From NCBI GenBank assembly GCA_014801875.1, contig JAAVDJ010000005.1, forward strand, positions 1 through 64,000: 64,000 bases of DNA, in the 5' to 3' direction. This stretch comes from Bacteroides sp. (GTDB lineage Bacteria; Bacteroidota; Bacteroidia; Bacteroidales; Muribaculaceae). Below are positions 44,691 through 55,056 of the stretch, piece by piece (the stretch's first letter is position 1; the number at the start of each line of letters is the position of its first letter). Made by a program: the position numbers and the translations under genes. Below the pieces are notes generated by a model. That model ran no database searches, was not told where the DNA came from, and worked only from the letters and a program-made list of their open reading frames with translations.

Positions 44691-46608
44691 TCATTGTAAA
44701 AAGGTTGCCTTTCCTCCCTCAATGGATGGAGAAAAGAAACTTTTATCTGACAATAGATTTGATAAAAGCTTATTTCTTCCTACCTCCAAGGATGAAATGG
44801 ATAGATTGGGCTGGGTGCAACCTGATGTCATACTTTTCACGGGAGATGCATATATTGATCATCCTTCTTTCGGAACATCTGTTATTGGAAGAGTGTTACA
44901 GAAAGCTGGATATAAGGTGTGCATAGTCCCTCAACCTAATTGGAGAGATGACCTGCGAGATTTTAAAAAATTGGGTAAACCACGTCTTTTTTTTGGAATA
45001 TCTGCAGGTGCTATGGATTCTATGGTGAATCATTATACGGCCAACAGACGTCTTCGTCATGATGATGCCTATACAGCCGGAGGAAAGCACGGAATGAGGC
45101 CTGACTACCCTACTATCGTATATTCGGGAATACTTAAGAAGCTGTTTCCGGATGTTCCCGTAATAGCAGGTGGGATTGAGGCATCGTTAAGAAGATTATC
45201 TCATTATGATTATTGGGCTGATAAGCTCCGTCCGTCTATATTAGCTGAATCATCGGCTGATATGATTAGTTATGGCATGGGAGAGAGAACCATACTTGAA
45301 ATAGCGCGTCGTCTTGATAAGGGAGAAAATATAGAGAATATAACTGATGTGCCCCAGACAGCTTTTTTCTCAGATTCATCTCCATCCGAAGAGGATATTA
45401 TTCTTTCTTCTTATGAGGACTGCCTTAAAGATAAATCCAAGCAGGCTAAGAATTTCAGACATATAGAGGAGGAGTCAAATAAGATTCACGGAAAAGTTAT
45501 CTGGCAAAAGACCGGAAACCGGATGATAAGGGTGAATCCAATGTATCCACCCATGGAAATGGGTGGAATAGATATGTCTTTTGATCTTCCATATACCCGA
45601 TTGCCGCATCCCAGATACAAAGGGAAAATCATTCCGGCATACGAAATGATTCGTCATTCAGTAAATTTGCATAGAGGATGTTTTGGCGGGTGTGCTTTTT
45701 GCACTATTTCCGCTCATCAGGGTAAATTTATATCCTCTCGTTCCAAAGAATCTGTAATGCGTGAAGTAGAAAGGGTTGCGGAAATGCCAGACTTCAAAGG
45801 ATATATCTCAGATTTAGGTGGACCTTCTGCAAATATGTATGGTATGGGAGGCATTGACAAAAAGATATGTGAAAAATGTGTGAGACCATCCTGTCTCCAT
45901 CCTAAGGTATGCCCGAATCTTAACACCGATCATTCTCAGCTTCTTGATATTTATAAAGAAGTAAATAATCTTCCTTTCGTGAAGAAGTCTTTTATAGGAA
46001 GCGGAGTGAGATATGACCTCGCTATGGCTCCTTGTAAAAATAAAGAAGTTGAGCTTATAAACCGCGAGTATCTCCATGAATTAATAGCGAACCATGTGAG
46101 TGGAAGACTGAAAGTTGCACCTGAACATACGTCAGACAGAGTACTTTCAATTATGCGCAAGCCCTCCTTTTCTCAGTTCATTGATTTTAAGAGGATTTTC
46201 GATAAGGTCAATAGTATGGAGGGCCTAAATCAACAATTGATACCATATTTCATCTCATCTCATCCCGGATGTAAAGGAGAAGATATGGCTGAACTGGCTG
46301 TGGCAACTAAAAAACTGAATTTTCATTTGGAACAGGTGCAGGATTTCACTCCGACCCCAATGACTCTTGCAACCGAAATCTATTTTACCGGTATTCATCC
46401 TTATACCGGAGAAAAGATTTTTACTGCTAAAACAGAGAAAGAAAAGCTTAACCAACGGATGTTTTTCTTCTGGTATAAACCTGAGGCAAAGAGAGAGATT
46501 ATTGAAGAATTAAAAAAACTGCACCGTCCGGATTTGGTTGATGCTTTATATGGTAGTAACGGCCTCCTCCCCTCCCGACGTTTTGCTACCTACAGACGTA
46601 AAAGATAA
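44680..46608 (+). CDS. ygiQ: YgiQ-family radical SAM protein
   Basis: The protein has 642 residues from ATG 44680. The radical SAM cluster motif is [11 protein letters not shown] (CxxxCxxC), preceded by a B12-binding-like N-terminal region ([25 protein letters not shown]) and [18 protein letters not shown] second group of cysteines ([15 protein letters not shown]) may bind another metal cluster. The family (UPF0313) has no firmly assigned reaction. Its start lies inside the uvrB 3' end, so the two are translated together; I do not infer a repair role from this alone. Confidence 0.92.
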   Translation: MKNNHCKKVAFPPSMDGEKKLLSDNRFDKSLFLPTSKDEMDRLGWVQPDVILFTGDAYIDHPSFGTSVIGRVLQKAGYKVCIVPQPNWRDDLRDFKKLGKPRLFFGISAGAMDSMVNHYTANRRLRHDDAYTAGGKHGMRPDYPTIVYSGILKKLFPDVPVIAGGIEASLRRLSHYDYWADKLRPSILAESSADMISYGMGERTILEIARRLDKGENIENITDVPQTAFFSDSSPSEEDIILSSYEDCLKDKSKQAKNFRHIEEESNKIHGKVIWQKTGNRMIRVNPMYPPMEMGGIDMSFDLPYTRLPHPRYKGKIIPAYEMIRHSVNLHRGCFGGCAFCTISAHQGKFISSRSKESVMREVERVAEMPDFKGYISDLGGPSANMYGMGGIDKKICEKCVRPSCLHPKVCPNLNTDHSQLLDIYKEVNNLPFVKKSFIGSGVRYDLAMAPCKNKEVELINREYLHELIANHVSGRLKVAPEHTSDRVLSIMRKPSFSQFIDFKRIFDKVNSMEGLNQQLIPYFISSHPGCKGEDMAELAVATKKLNFHLEQVQDFTPTPMTLATEIYFTGIHPYTGEKIFTAKTEKEKLNQRMFFFWYKPEAKREIIEELKKLHRPDLVDALYGSNGLLPSRRFATYRRKR

Positions 46609-46657
46609 AAGAGGTGAATAGAATTGAATTTATGTATTTCTAACCAACATAGATAAT

Positions 46658-48763
46658 ATGAACAAAGTAACAATGGTAATGAGTGGCCTGCTCCTTCCGT
46701 TGGCAATCACGGGATGCCATAACGGGAAAGAGGATTCGGCCAAAGTTATTGAGAAGCCTGACATCCAAATTACAGATGGAAAGGTGACACCTGAAGTATT
46801 AGCTGCTTTAGGACGTATCAACGAGGCAGTGCCCTCCCCTGACGGAACGAAGATTATCTTCACTCTGTCATACGAAGACATTGAGGAGAACCGTTCGAAC
46901 GCCGAGATTTACTCTATCGAGGCGGATGGTTCTAACATGACACGGCTTACGAAGACATCAGCTTCTGAATCAAATATTCGGTGGATAGAGAATGGGGAGA
47001 GAATTGTTTTTCTTCGTAAGGATGATAAATCCGGGAAGCCACAGATACATTCCATCAAGAGCGATGGGTCAGACCTGAAATGTTTGTCAGATATTCAAAA
47101 TGGCGTGGAATGTTTTGAAATCTCACCTGATGGAAGTAAGGTGGTTTTTGGTTCTCCGATAGAGCCATATAATAAAAACGAAAAGCTATTTGAGGGTCTT
47201 CCTAAGACAACGGGTCGTATTGTTGATGATCTCATGTATAAACATTGGGACGAGTGGGTTACCCAAATTCCTCATCCATTTATAGCCAATTTCTCGCTTG
47301 ACGGAATATCTGATGCCACGGATATTATGGAAGGTGAGCCTTTTGAATGCCCCATGCGTCCGTTTGGTGGAGCTGAGTCTTTTGCATGGTCTCCTGACAA
47401 TAAAACTCTTGCTTATGTCTCTCGAAAGCTGAAAGGTCAGGATTATGCATTCTCTACTAATAGCGGTATTTATCTCTATAACCTTGAGACAAAGGAATCT
47501 CAGCTGCTGACAGTCGGTAATGAAGGATACGACACCAATCCATCTTTTTCGCCTGACGGTAAAACTTTGGCATGGCTTTCTATGCAGACTCCTAAATATG
47601 AGAGCGACAAAAAGCGTCTCATGGTTATGGATATGTCCTCTAAGACTCAAAAGGATCTTACTGAAAAATGGGACTATTGGCCAGAACAATTCGCATGGTC
47701 AAAAAATGGAGACTCAATATGGTTTACAGGATACTATGAGGGTGTTTCTCCGGTCTTCAAAATGGATGTCAAGAATAGCACAATTGATACTGTTGCCAAT
47801 GGACAGTGCGATTTCGCTTCAGTTTCTCCATTGACCGATAACGCTGCTATTGCCCTTCGTCATTCCATGCGAAGCCCGAATGAAATTTGTGTGGTACGCA
47901 CTGATTCGAAGGATGTAAAGGAAATAACAGATGTAAATAAGGATCTACTTTCTCAATTGAAACTTGGAGAAGTAAAAATGGTGAAGGTTCCAACCTCTGA
48001 TGGAAAGATGATGACCTCTTGGGTCATCCTTCCCCCAGATTTCGATCCTGAGAAGAAATACCCTGCAATTCTTTACTGTCAGGGTGGTCCGCAGTCTGCT
48101 GTTAGCCAATTCTGGAGTTATCGTTGGAACTTTATGATAATGGCAGCTAACGGTTATGTGGTTATTGCCCCCAATCGTAGAGGTGTGCCAGGATTCGGAA
48201 CTGAATGGAATCGTCAGATTTCTGGTGATTATGGCGGTCAGAATATGAAGGATTATCTTTCTGCTGCTGATTACATAGCTTCTCAGCCATATGTGGATGA
48301 AAAGAAATTAGCGGCGGTTGGAGCAAGTTATGGTGGTTTTTCAGTCTATTGGCTGGCAGGACATCATGAAGGACGTTTTGCTGCTCTTATCGCGCATGCC
48401 GGCATATTCAACTTGGAAGCTCAATATCTTGAAACAGAAGAAATGTGGTTCGCTGATTTCGATCTTGGCGGCCCATATTGGGAGAAAGATAATGTAGTGG
48501 CTCAGCGCACATATGCTACGTCTCCTCATAAGTTTGTAAATAATTGGAACACACCAATACTTGTTACAGTTGGCGAATTGGATTACAGAATCCTTGCTTC
48601 TCAAGGAATGATGGCATTTAATGCTGCAAAGATGCACGGTCTGGAAGCTGAAATGCTTGTCTTCCCCGATGAAAATCATTGGATTCTTAAACCACAGAAT
48701 GCAATTCTATGGCAAAGAGTTTTCTTTAATTTCCTTGACAAATATCTGAAAACAGATAAGTGA
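46658..48763 (+). CDS. S9-family peptidase lipoprotein (DPP5-like)
   Basis: This 701-residue serine peptidase of the prolyl oligopeptidase family has a lipoprotein signal ending LAITGC. A seven-bladed WD40-like propeller (repeats with SPDG, about 60-430) precedes an alpha/beta hydrolase domain. The catalytic triad is visible as Ser557 (GASYGGFS), Asp642 (GELDYR) and His674 (ENHW). The closest described type is periplasmic dipeptidyl peptidase 5 of Porphyromonas and relatives, which removes dipeptides from oligopeptides for amino-acid uptake. Specificity is inferred. It ends at a bidirectional terminator. Confidence 0.92.
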   Translation: MNKVTMVMSGLLLPLAITGCHNGKEDSAKVIEKPDIQITDGKVTPEVLAALGRINEAVPSPDGTKIIFTLSYEDIEENRSNAEIYSIEADGSNMTRLTKTSASESNIRWIENGERIVFLRKDDKSGKPQIHSIKSDGSDLKCLSDIQNGVECFEISPDGSKVVFGSPIEPYNKNEKLFEGLPKTTGRIVDDLMYKHWDEWVTQIPHPFIANFSLDGISDATDIMEGEPFECPMRPFGGAESFAWSPDNKTLAYVSRKLKGQDYAFSTNSGIYLYNLETKESQLLTVGNEGYDTNPSFSPDGKTLAWLSMQTPKYESDKKRLMVMDMSSKTQKDLTEKWDYWPEQFAWSKNGDSIWFTGYYEGVSPVFKMDVKNSTIDTVANGQCDFASVSPLTDNAAIALRHSMRSPNEICVVRTDSKDVKEITDVNKDLLSQLKLGEVKMVKVPTSDGKMMTSWVILPPDFDPEKKYPAILYCQGGPQSAVSQFWSYRWNFMIMAANGYVVIAPNRRGVPGFGTEWNRQISGDYGGQNMKDYLSAADYIASQPYVDEKKLAAVGASYGGFSVYWLAGHHEGRFAALIAHAGIFNLEAQYLETEEMWFADFDLGGPYWEKDNVVAQRTYATSPHKFVNNWNTPILVTVGELDYRILASQGMMAFNAAKMHGLEAEMLVFPDENHWILKPQNAILWQRVFFNFLDKYLKTDK

Positions 48764-48773
48764 ATTATATGAT

Positions 48774-48807
48774 AAAATGGTCTCGGCTTAAAGTCCGGGA
48801 CCATTTT
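48774..48807. terminator. Bidirectional terminator after the S9 peptidase gene
   Basis: AAAATGGTC pairs with GACCATTTT, and CGG/CCG continues the stem with one G-U pair. A and T tracts lie at the ends. It separates the peptidase gene from the convergent small hypothetical gene. Confidence 0.85.
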
Positions 48808-48810
48808 CGT

Positions 48811-49203
48811 TTAATCATTCTCAAAATTATCAATCTCAAAAGAATCGGAATTAATGTCTTCATCCGGATACATCATATCCCACACTTCTCTCTTATAACC
48901 CTCTTCATCGATAAATTCACCTTCCTCTCCCCTTTTCTCCTGTAAGGCTATAAGTCTATGCCATAGATTGTCACAAAAGTTTATGCAATTCACAGTGTCT
49001 ATCAGTTCTTTTTTATTCTTATCAGTTCTGACATCAAGTTGCAGATAAAATGTTTCTCTGTCTTCAAGCAGATTGAAATAATGATTAAGATTCTGTTCGA
49101 TATCTACTAACTCCTCAATACTGAAATCATCAGTCTTTTCAAATTTTTTTAGAGTCTTTTCAATCTTTAGAAGTCTTGAATGGATTTTGGTTAATGTTTC
49201 CAT
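48811..49203 (-). CDS. Hypothetical coiled-coil protein
   Basis: The 130-residue protein is rich in Glu, Lys and Leu, with a likely helical coiled coil in the first 60 residues (LLKIEKTLKKFEKTDDFSIEEL) and an acidic tail (DEDINSDSFEIDNFEND). It has no signal peptide, membrane segment or recognised domain. Its reading frame is intact and it ends precisely before a bidirectional terminator, which supports it as a real gene. Confidence 0.6.
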   Translation of the reverse strand: METLTKIHSRLLKIEKTLKKFEKTDDFSIEELVDIEQNLNHYFNLLEDRETFYLQLDVRTDKNKKELIDTVNCINFCDNLWHRLIALQEKRGEEGEFIDEEGYKREVWDMMYPDEDINSDSFEIDNFEND

Positions 49204-49299
49204 AATTTTGGTATTAGTTGGTGTCTTTTCTTTTTTAAACTATCAATACTTTTAAATATTGCCGATGTAATCAAATTTGTTTATATCAACCTTCTTTCC

Positions 49300-49317
49300 A
49301 TACCTATTTTTAGGTAT
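49300..49317. promoter_or_regulatory. Small palindrome upstream of feoAB
   Basis: ATACCT and AGGTAT are separated by six bases (mostly T), 50 bp upstream of a TAATTTTG -7-like box (49367-49374) for feoAB. It may be a regulator site, perhaps for iron control, but it does not resemble the Escherichia coli Fur box. Confidence 0.35.
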
Positions 49318-49425
49318 ATTCTATCAGATTTAGAGGTTGAACGAATCTTTACTGAGCATTTTTAATTAATTTTGCTTTACAAAAAAATCTGAAATTAATT
49401 TAAAATACCCAATAAATAATAAGGA

Positions 49426-51876
49426 ATGAGATTATCTGAGCTTAAACCTGGCCAAACGGGTGTGATTACAAAAATTCTCGGTCATGGCGCTTTTAGAAAA
49501 AGGGTCATGGAAATGGGATTTGTGAAAGGACGTCAAGTCACCATGGTGCTCAATGCTCCATTGCATGATCCGATAAAGTTCAGTTTGATGGATTATGAAG
49601 TCTCTTTACGTAAGGCTGAGGCAGCCTTAATTGAGATTGAGACACTTGAAAAATGGATTGTTGAGGAAGATAAGAAACTTAAGATTTCTCCAATTGAAAA
49701 TAATGAAGACGGAGAGATTTGTGAGTTTAGGAAGGATAGAATTATAAACATAGCGTTAGTAGGGAATCCTAATTGTGGTAAGACTTCCCTTTTCAACATA
49801 GTCTCAGGAGCCCATGAAAGAGTGGGTAATTATGCCGGTGTTACTGTGGGTGCCAAGGCCGGTACAATGAAGTATAAGGGGTATCTCTTTAATGTCGTTG
49901 ATTTGCCTGGTACTTACTCTCTTTCTGCTTACTCTCCAGAAGAATTGTATGTGATGAAATACCTTCAGGATGAAACTCCTGATGTTATTGTCAATGTTGT
50001 TGTAGCCTCTAATCTCGAAAGAAATCTATATCTAACCACTGAGTTGATAGATATGAACCGAAGTATGGTGATTGCTCTCAATATGTATGATGAGTTGGAG
50101 AAATCCCATGCTGATCTTGACTATGAGACTCTTGGGAAAATGCTTGGCGTACCCATGGTTCCAACCCAAGCATCCTCGGGAAGAGGTGTCGATAAATTGC
50201 TGGACACTATCATTGAGGTGTATGAGTTGCGTAATCCGGACACACGCCATATTCATATAAAGATGCGCCCAGAAGTCGAGGCTGCAGTGGCCAGACTCAA
50301 GGATGAATTTAAGGCTACCCCTGATATAAGCCAAAAATTCTCTCCTCGATATCTCGCTATAAAAATGCTTGAGAAAGATCCTGAAGTCATAAACATTCTG
50401 AAAGATCAACCAAAATTTCAGAATTGGTGTGAAATAAGAGATAATGAGAGCGAGCGTATAGAAAAAGAATTAGGAGAAGATGTTAATTCTATCATCGCAT
50501 CTGAGAAGTATGGTTTCATACAGGGGGCACTGGCTGAAACACTGTCAGGAGGAGAGAAAGCTACCGAGCAATCCACGAAAATTATTGATGCATTTGTCAC
50601 CAACAAGCTCTTTGGCTTCCCTATTTTCATTCTCGTGATGAGCTTTATGTTTTGGGCAACATTTCAGGTTGGAGCCTATCCCATGGAGTGGATAGAATCT
50701 TTTGTTAGCTGGATTTCTGTAGAAATCGGTCGCTATATGGCAGATGGGCCTTTAAAGGATTTGATTCTTGATGGGATTATAGGTGGAGTCGGAGGTGTTA
50801 TTGTCTTTCTGCCCAATATTCTAATTCTGTATTTCTTCATTTCATTTATGGAAGACTCGGGATATATGGCGAGAGTGGCTTTCATAATGGATAAGCTTAT
50901 GCATAGGATGGGATTACATGGGAAATCCTTCATACCGTTAGTCATGGGATTTGGATGCAATGTCCCTGCAATAATGTCAACGAGGATTATTGAAAGCAAA
51001 TCAAGCCGGATAATTACAATTCTGATAAACCCTTTTATGAGTTGTTCGGCTCGTATTCCAATATATATCTTACTTGCCGGTGCTTTCTTCCCACGATATG
51101 GAGCTTGGGTTTTTGCCGGTCTTTATATTTTGGGTATAGTTGTTGCAATCTTTACAGCAAGATTGATGAGGAAATTCTGGTTTAAAAAGGATGAGACTCC
51201 TTTTGTCATGGAACTGCCACCTTATCGTCTTCCTACTTTCAAGGCTACTATGAGAAATATGTGGACTAAAGCAAGTCAATATCTCAAAAAGATGGGAGGG
51301 CTCATTCTGTTTGCCTCAATCATAATATGGGCTCTTTCTTATTTCCCAAGAGTGACTTATGCAGAAATTCCCTCTGAATTTATAGAACAAGCAAAACAGG
51401 ATCTTCCTTCTAACACTATAACTGATAAGAACGAAGATGAAATTCAAGATTTGATTACCAATGAGTATCAACAGGAGCATTCCATATTAGGACATATTGG
51501 AAAATTTATTGAACCTATAATGAGGCCTTTGGATTTTCATTGGAAAACATGCTGTGCGGCTCTTGCCGGATGTGCTGCCAAAGAAGTAGTGGTCTCGACA
51601 TTAGGAGTTCTTTATGTAGGAGACGATGATGCCGAACTCCTTGCTGAACGATTGCAAACCCCCTCGAAAGTGACTGGCCAACCACCTTTTACTTTGCCTT
51701 CAGCATTAGGATTCCTTGTGTTTATTCTTTTGTATTTCCCGTGTATAGCTACTGTCACTGCAATTTATAGGGAAACTGGAAGTTGGAAATATCCATTATT
51801 TTCAGTGGTATATAATACGGCGTTAGCATGGGTTCTTGGTTGGATAGTTTATCGTGTGGCTTTGCTAATAATATAA
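49426..51876 (+). CDS. feoB: Fused FeoA-FeoB ferrous iron transporter
   Basis: This 816-residue protein joins FeoA and FeoB. Residues 1-75 are an SH3-like FeoA domain (LSELKPGQTGVITKI). Then come the FeoB GTPase (G1 GNPNCGKTS near 112, G3 DLPGTYSL, G4 NMYDE), a helical GDI-like linker and a membrane domain with two Gate motifs (GFGCNVPAI, near the CAALAGCAAKEVVV segment). It imports Fe2+ across the inner membrane, chiefly under low oxygen. The fusion is common in Bacteroidota. The stop is followed 2 bp later by a repeat element. Confidence 0.95.
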   Translation: MRLSELKPGQTGVITKILGHGAFRKRVMEMGFVKGRQVTMVLNAPLHDPIKFSLMDYEVSLRKAEAALIEIETLEKWIVEEDKKLKISPIENNEDGEICEFRKDRIINIALVGNPNCGKTSLFNIVSGAHERVGNYAGVTVGAKAGTMKYKGYLFNVVDLPGTYSLSAYSPEELYVMKYLQDETPDVIVNVVVASNLERNLYLTTELIDMNRSMVIALNMYDELEKSHADLDYETLGKMLGVPMVPTQASSGRGVDKLLDTIIEVYELRNPDTRHIHIKMRPEVEAAVARLKDEFKATPDISQKFSPRYLAIKMLEKDPEVINILKDQPKFQNWCEIRDNESERIEKELGEDVNSIIASEKYGFIQGALAETLSGGEKATEQSTKIIDAFVTNKLFGFPIFILVMSFMFWATFQVGAYPMEWIESFVSWISVEIGRYMADGPLKDLILDGIIGGVGGVIVFLPNILILYFFISFMEDSGYMARVAFIMDKLMHRMGLHGKSFIPLVMGFGCNVPAIMSTRIIESKSSRIITILINPFMSCSARIPIYILLAGAFFPRYGAWVFAGLYILGIVVAIFTARLMRKFWFKKDETPFVMELPPYRLPTFKATMRNMWTKASQYLKKMGGLILFASIIIWALSYFPRVTYAEIPSEFIEQAKQDLPSNTITDKNEDEIQDLITNEYQQEHSILGHIGKFIEPIMRPLDFHWKTCCAALAGCAAKEVVVSTLGVLYVGDDDAELLAERLQTPSKVTGQPPFTLPSALGFLVFILLYFPCIATVTAIYRETGSWKYPLFSVVYNTALAWVLGWIVYRVALLII

Positions 51877-51877
51877 T

Positions 51878-52027
51878 GAAGTCGTTTAAACTTTTTTACG
51901 GGCTTGTTTTTTATAAGAATTTCTTTAAAATGGAACCCTTTTTGTCCGTCTTCAGCTATCTTTCTGGTTGCTTTTTCATCTTCGAAATCCGGCTAAATCC
52001 TGATAAAGAAAAAGTTTAAACTACTTC
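51878..52027. repeat. Intergenic repeat element, copy B (150 bp)
   Basis: The ends are 19-bp inverted repeats with one mismatch (GAAGTCGTTTAAACTTTTT at 51878-51896, complement at 52009-52027). The inside shares two blocks with the element at 37429: one beginning CGTCTTCAGC and AAATCCGGCTAAAT with the AAAGAAAA run. It begins 2 bp after the feoB stop and ends 16 bp before the bidirectional terminator. It encodes no protein and looks like a MITE-type or structured-RNA repeat. Confidence 0.8.
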
Positions 52028-52043
52028 ACTATTCGAATTATAT

Positions 52044-52080
52044 AAAAAACAGGCTTGGTGAAACACCAAGCCTGTTTTTT
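52044..52080. terminator. Bidirectional terminator between feoB and clpC
   Basis: A 17-bp perfect stem (AAAAAACAGGCTTGGTG with its complement) has an AAA loop. It serves feoAB on the plus strand and clpC on the minus strand. Confidence 0.95.
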
Positions 52081-52094
52081 TAAGATAACTATAT

Positions 52095-54647
52095 TTATTT
52101 TTCAGAAGAGTCCAGAGGATGGTAGTCAAGATGTGGTTTTTCATCTCCCTCTTTATATGAAGCAACGATAGTGCCACCAATCTGTCCCTCTGCGTTGAGT
52201 TGAAGCATAAGCTCAGCTAATTCATCCTCAAGGTATTTCTGTATGGATCTCTTCAACGGACGAGCGCCGAAGTTTTTGTCATATCCTTTGGAAGCAATGA
52301 AGCCTTTAGCTTCATCAGTGACATCAAGATGGAATCCAAGCTTCTCGATCCGAGGATAGAAATCTTTGAGTTCAATGTCAATGATCTTAAAGATAGCCTC
52401 CTTATCAAGCTGATCAAACATTATAATGTCGTCTACTCGATTAAGGAATTCCGGAGAGAAAGCTTTGTTAAGTGCTTTGGAAATTACTCCGTGTGCCTGT
52501 TCTTTGGAAACATTGGCTGTATTGAAGCCTACTCCCCCACCGAATTCTTTAAGCTGACGCGAACCGACATTACTTGTCATAATCAGAATTGTATTTTTAA
52601 AATCAATCCTTCTTCCAAGAGAATCGGTAAGGCGTCCTTCATCCATAACCTGAAGTAATAGATTGAAAACATCAGGATGAGCTTTCTCAATTTCATCAAG
52701 TAGAACTACGGAATATGGACGTCTGCGGACCTTTTCAGTGAGCTGACCACCCTCTTCATATCCGACGTATCCCGGAGGAGCTCCAACAAGACGCGACACG
52801 GTGAATTTTTCCATGTATTCGCTCATGTCCATTCTGATAAGAGCATCTTTGGAGTCAAAGAGATATTCAGCAATTTTTTTTGCCAGATGTGTCTTGCCCA
52901 CACCAGTTGGACCAAGAAACATAAAGACTCCAATCGGCTTGTCAGGATCCTTCAGACCGATACGGTTTCTTTGAATTGCTTTCACAACTTTTTTGATTGC
53001 ATCGTCCTGTCCGATAACTGCTCCTTCCAATTGATTACCCATTTCAAGAAGGCGAGCTCCTTCGGCCTGAGCAATTCTTTGGGTAGGAACTCCTGTCATC
53101 ATTGCGACGACTTCAGCAACTTTTTCATCGTCTACTTCTTGACGCTCTGTATCCAATTGAGATTCCCATTTAACTTTAGCTGCCTCAAGCTCAGCTTTTG
53201 TCTTAGCTTCTTTTTCCTTTAGGCTGGCTGCAAGCTGGAAATCTTGAGAACGTGCCGCTGCAAGTTTTTCCTGTGTTGTTTGATCAACCTCTTTTTCAAG
53301 ACGTTCGATTTCTTCAGGAACAACAATATTGGTAATGTGGACTCTTGACCCTGCTTCATCAAGAGCATCAAGGGCTTTGTCCGGGAAATTTCTATCGCTT
53401 ACGTATCTTTCAGTTAGCTCAACGCATGCTCGGAGAGCTTCATCAGTATATCTGACATTGTGGTGGTCTTCGTATTTTTCCTTTACCTTTTGAAGAATCT
53501 CCAAGGTCTCTTCCGGAGAAGTCGGTTCAACCATCACTTTCTGAAATCTTCTCTCAAGAGCTCCATCTTTCTCTATATTTTGACGATACTCATCGAGAGT
53601 TGTAGCTCCAATACACTGGATCTCACCTCTTGCAAGAGCCGGTTTTAGAATGTTGGCTGCATCCATTGATCCCGGAGCGCCGCCAGCTCCTACTATTGTA
53701 TGGATTTCATCAATAAACAAGATTATATCCGGATTCTTTGAAAGCTCGTCAAGGACTGCCTTTATTCTTTCTTCAAATTGACCGCGATATTTGGTGCCTG
53801 CAACCAAACCTGCCATGTCAAGCCCAATGACACGTTTGTCAAACAGAATTCTCGAGACTTTTCTCTGAGTAATTCTCAGGGCGAGACCTTCTACAATTGC
53901 AGACTTACCGACTCCGGGCTCTCCAATCAATACTGGATTATTCTTTTTTCTACGGGAAAGAATTTGAGCAAGTCGCTCAATTTCTTCATCCCTTCCGACA
54001 ACCGGGTCAAGGCGCCCCTCAGAGGCTGCCTTTGTCATGTCATATCCGAATTTATCCAGGGCCGGGGTGTCTGATTTCCCTTTTGCCTGTTTGGAGCCCT
54101 TTGAAGAAGGTTGTTGGAAAGATCTGTTGTTTTTTTGTGGAGCGAAGTCATCATCTTCTTCCTCATCTTCAAAGTCTTTCCCATCTTTAGGAAGAGAAGC
54201 TTCCGAAAGATTCTGGATGGAGATGTCGAAGTCAAGATAGTTGTCTTTAAATCTCCTTAAAAATTCACTGTCCATAGCTCTCTGGTCGTGTATTAATGCA
54301 AGAATTATGTGTTCTCCTGAAATGACATGTGCATTCATTTTTCTTGCTTCTGAGGTGGCAAGTTGGAGATGTCTGATAGCCGAGAGGGAGATTTTAAACT
54401 GCTGTTCGAACAGTGTAGTCGTCTCCGTTGGTGCGGCTGAAGTGGCAATTTGTTCCTCAAGCTCTTTGATCATCTCCGGAATGGGCACATTAAGCTGATT
54501 GAGAATTTTAAAAGCATAACCTTCCTCATTTCTCAGCGAAGCGAGCACAAAATGCTCGCTTTGAATAGCGGGTGAACCGAATTTCTGTGCTTCTTTCAAA
54601 GCGACCTCGAGTATGGGACGAAATTGTTTTGAGAAGTCGTTTTTCAT
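52095..54647 (-). CDS. clpC: ClpC-type AAA+ unfoldase
   Basis: This 850-residue Hsp100 chaperone unfolds proteins, probably for ClpP. Two N-terminal Clp repeats (about 1-145) are followed by an acidic/Gln linker ([12 protein letters not shown]), AAA domain 1 (GEPGVGKS near 240, [11 protein letters not shown]), a short middle domain with a UVR-like motif ([14 protein letters not shown]), and AAA domain 2 (GPTGVGKT near 576). The short middle domain separates it from ClpB. I saw no heat-shock CIRCE element upstream; an inverted repeat TAACGC/GCGTTA at 54768-54802 is the only candidate control site. It diverges from gyrA. Confidence 0.93.
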   Translation of the reverse strand: MKNDFSKQFRPILEVALKEAQKFGSPAIQSEHFVLASLRNEEGYAFKILNQLNVPIPEMIKELEEQIATSAAPTETTTLFEQQFKISLSAIRHLQLATSEARKMNAHVISGEHIILALIHDQRAMDSEFLRRFKDNYLDFDISIQNLSEASLPKDGKDFEDEEEDDDFAPQKNNRSFQQPSSKGSKQAKGKSDTPALDKFGYDMTKAASEGRLDPVVGRDEEIERLAQILSRRKKNNPVLIGEPGVGKSAIVEGLALRITQRKVSRILFDKRVIGLDMAGLVAGTKYRGQFEERIKAVLDELSKNPDIILFIDEIHTIVGAGGAPGSMDAANILKPALARGEIQCIGATTLDEYRQNIEKDGALERRFQKVMVEPTSPEETLEILQKVKEKYEDHHNVRYTDEALRACVELTERYVSDRNFPDKALDALDEAGSRVHITNIVVPEEIERLEKEVDQTTQEKLAAARSQDFQLAASLKEKEAKTKAELEAAKVKWESQLDTERQEVDDEKVAEVVAMMTGVPTQRIAQAEGARLLEMGNQLEGAVIGQDDAIKKVVKAIQRNRIGLKDPDKPIGVFMFLGPTGVGKTHLAKKIAEYLFDSKDALIRMDMSEYMEKFTVSRLVGAPPGYVGYEEGGQLTEKVRRRPYSVVLLDEIEKAHPDVFNLLLQVMDEGRLTDSLGRRIDFKNTILIMTSNVGSRQLKEFGGGVGFNTANVSKEQAHGVISKALNKAFSPEFLNRVDDIIMFDQLDKEAIFKIIDIELKDFYPRIEKLGFHLDVTDEAKGFIASKGYDKNFGARPLKRSIQKYLEDELAELMLQLNAEGQIGGTIVASYKEGDEKPHLDYHPLDSSEK

Positions 54648-54922
54648 TATTTATTTTCTTCTTTTTTCGTCGTGTCAAAGCAGGAGAAGCATGATCGGAA
54701 AGATGTCTTTCCCATTGTTAAATTACAAAAGAAATAACAATTCTCCTGGTTGGCAATTACGTTGAAATAACGCTTAAATCATATATCGACTTAGATGCGT
54801 TATATTATAAACAATTGTAATAGTGAAAAAGCAAACATCGTGCCAAATTTTTTCTAATGCAGTAATTTTTTATATAAATTAAGGTCAAGTTAAGAAATAA
54901 CCGCAAAACAAATGGCTTATAA

Positions 54923-54954
54923 ATTGCAAAATTCAATAAATTTATATAACTTTG
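54923..54954 (+). promoter_or_regulatory. Probable promoter of gyrA
   Basis: ATTG (one mismatch to TTTG), 20 bases and TAACTTTG (54947-54954) fit the Bacteroidota pattern. The start would lie near 54962, leaving a leader of about 95 bases. Confidence 0.6.
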
Positions 54955-54965
54955 CTCCTTGGAAA

Positions 54966-55032
54966 AAGAGGTTGAAACAGCATGTTTAACGACTTGATTT
55001 GTTTCGCCTGTCTTTTATACTCCAGACCTCTT
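54966..55032 (+). promoter_or_regulatory. Structured 5' leader of gyrA
   Basis: AAGAGGT (54966-54972) can pair with ACCTCTT (55026-55032), and inside it GAAAC (54974-54978) with GTTTC (55001-55005). This gives a nested stem structure filling most of the predicted leader. It may simply stabilise the mRNA. Confidence 0.4.
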
Positions 55033-55056
55033 CTCTTAGAAGCTAAATAATAAAAA

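Larger units (their letters stand above)
54648..55056. other. Divergent control region between clpC and gyrA
   Basis: These 409 bases without a gene hold an inverted repeat TAACGC (54768-54773) and GCGTTA (54797-54802), the gyrA promoter and a potentially folded gyrA leader. I could not find a consensus promoter for clpC. No small open frame looks real. Confidence 0.55.
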
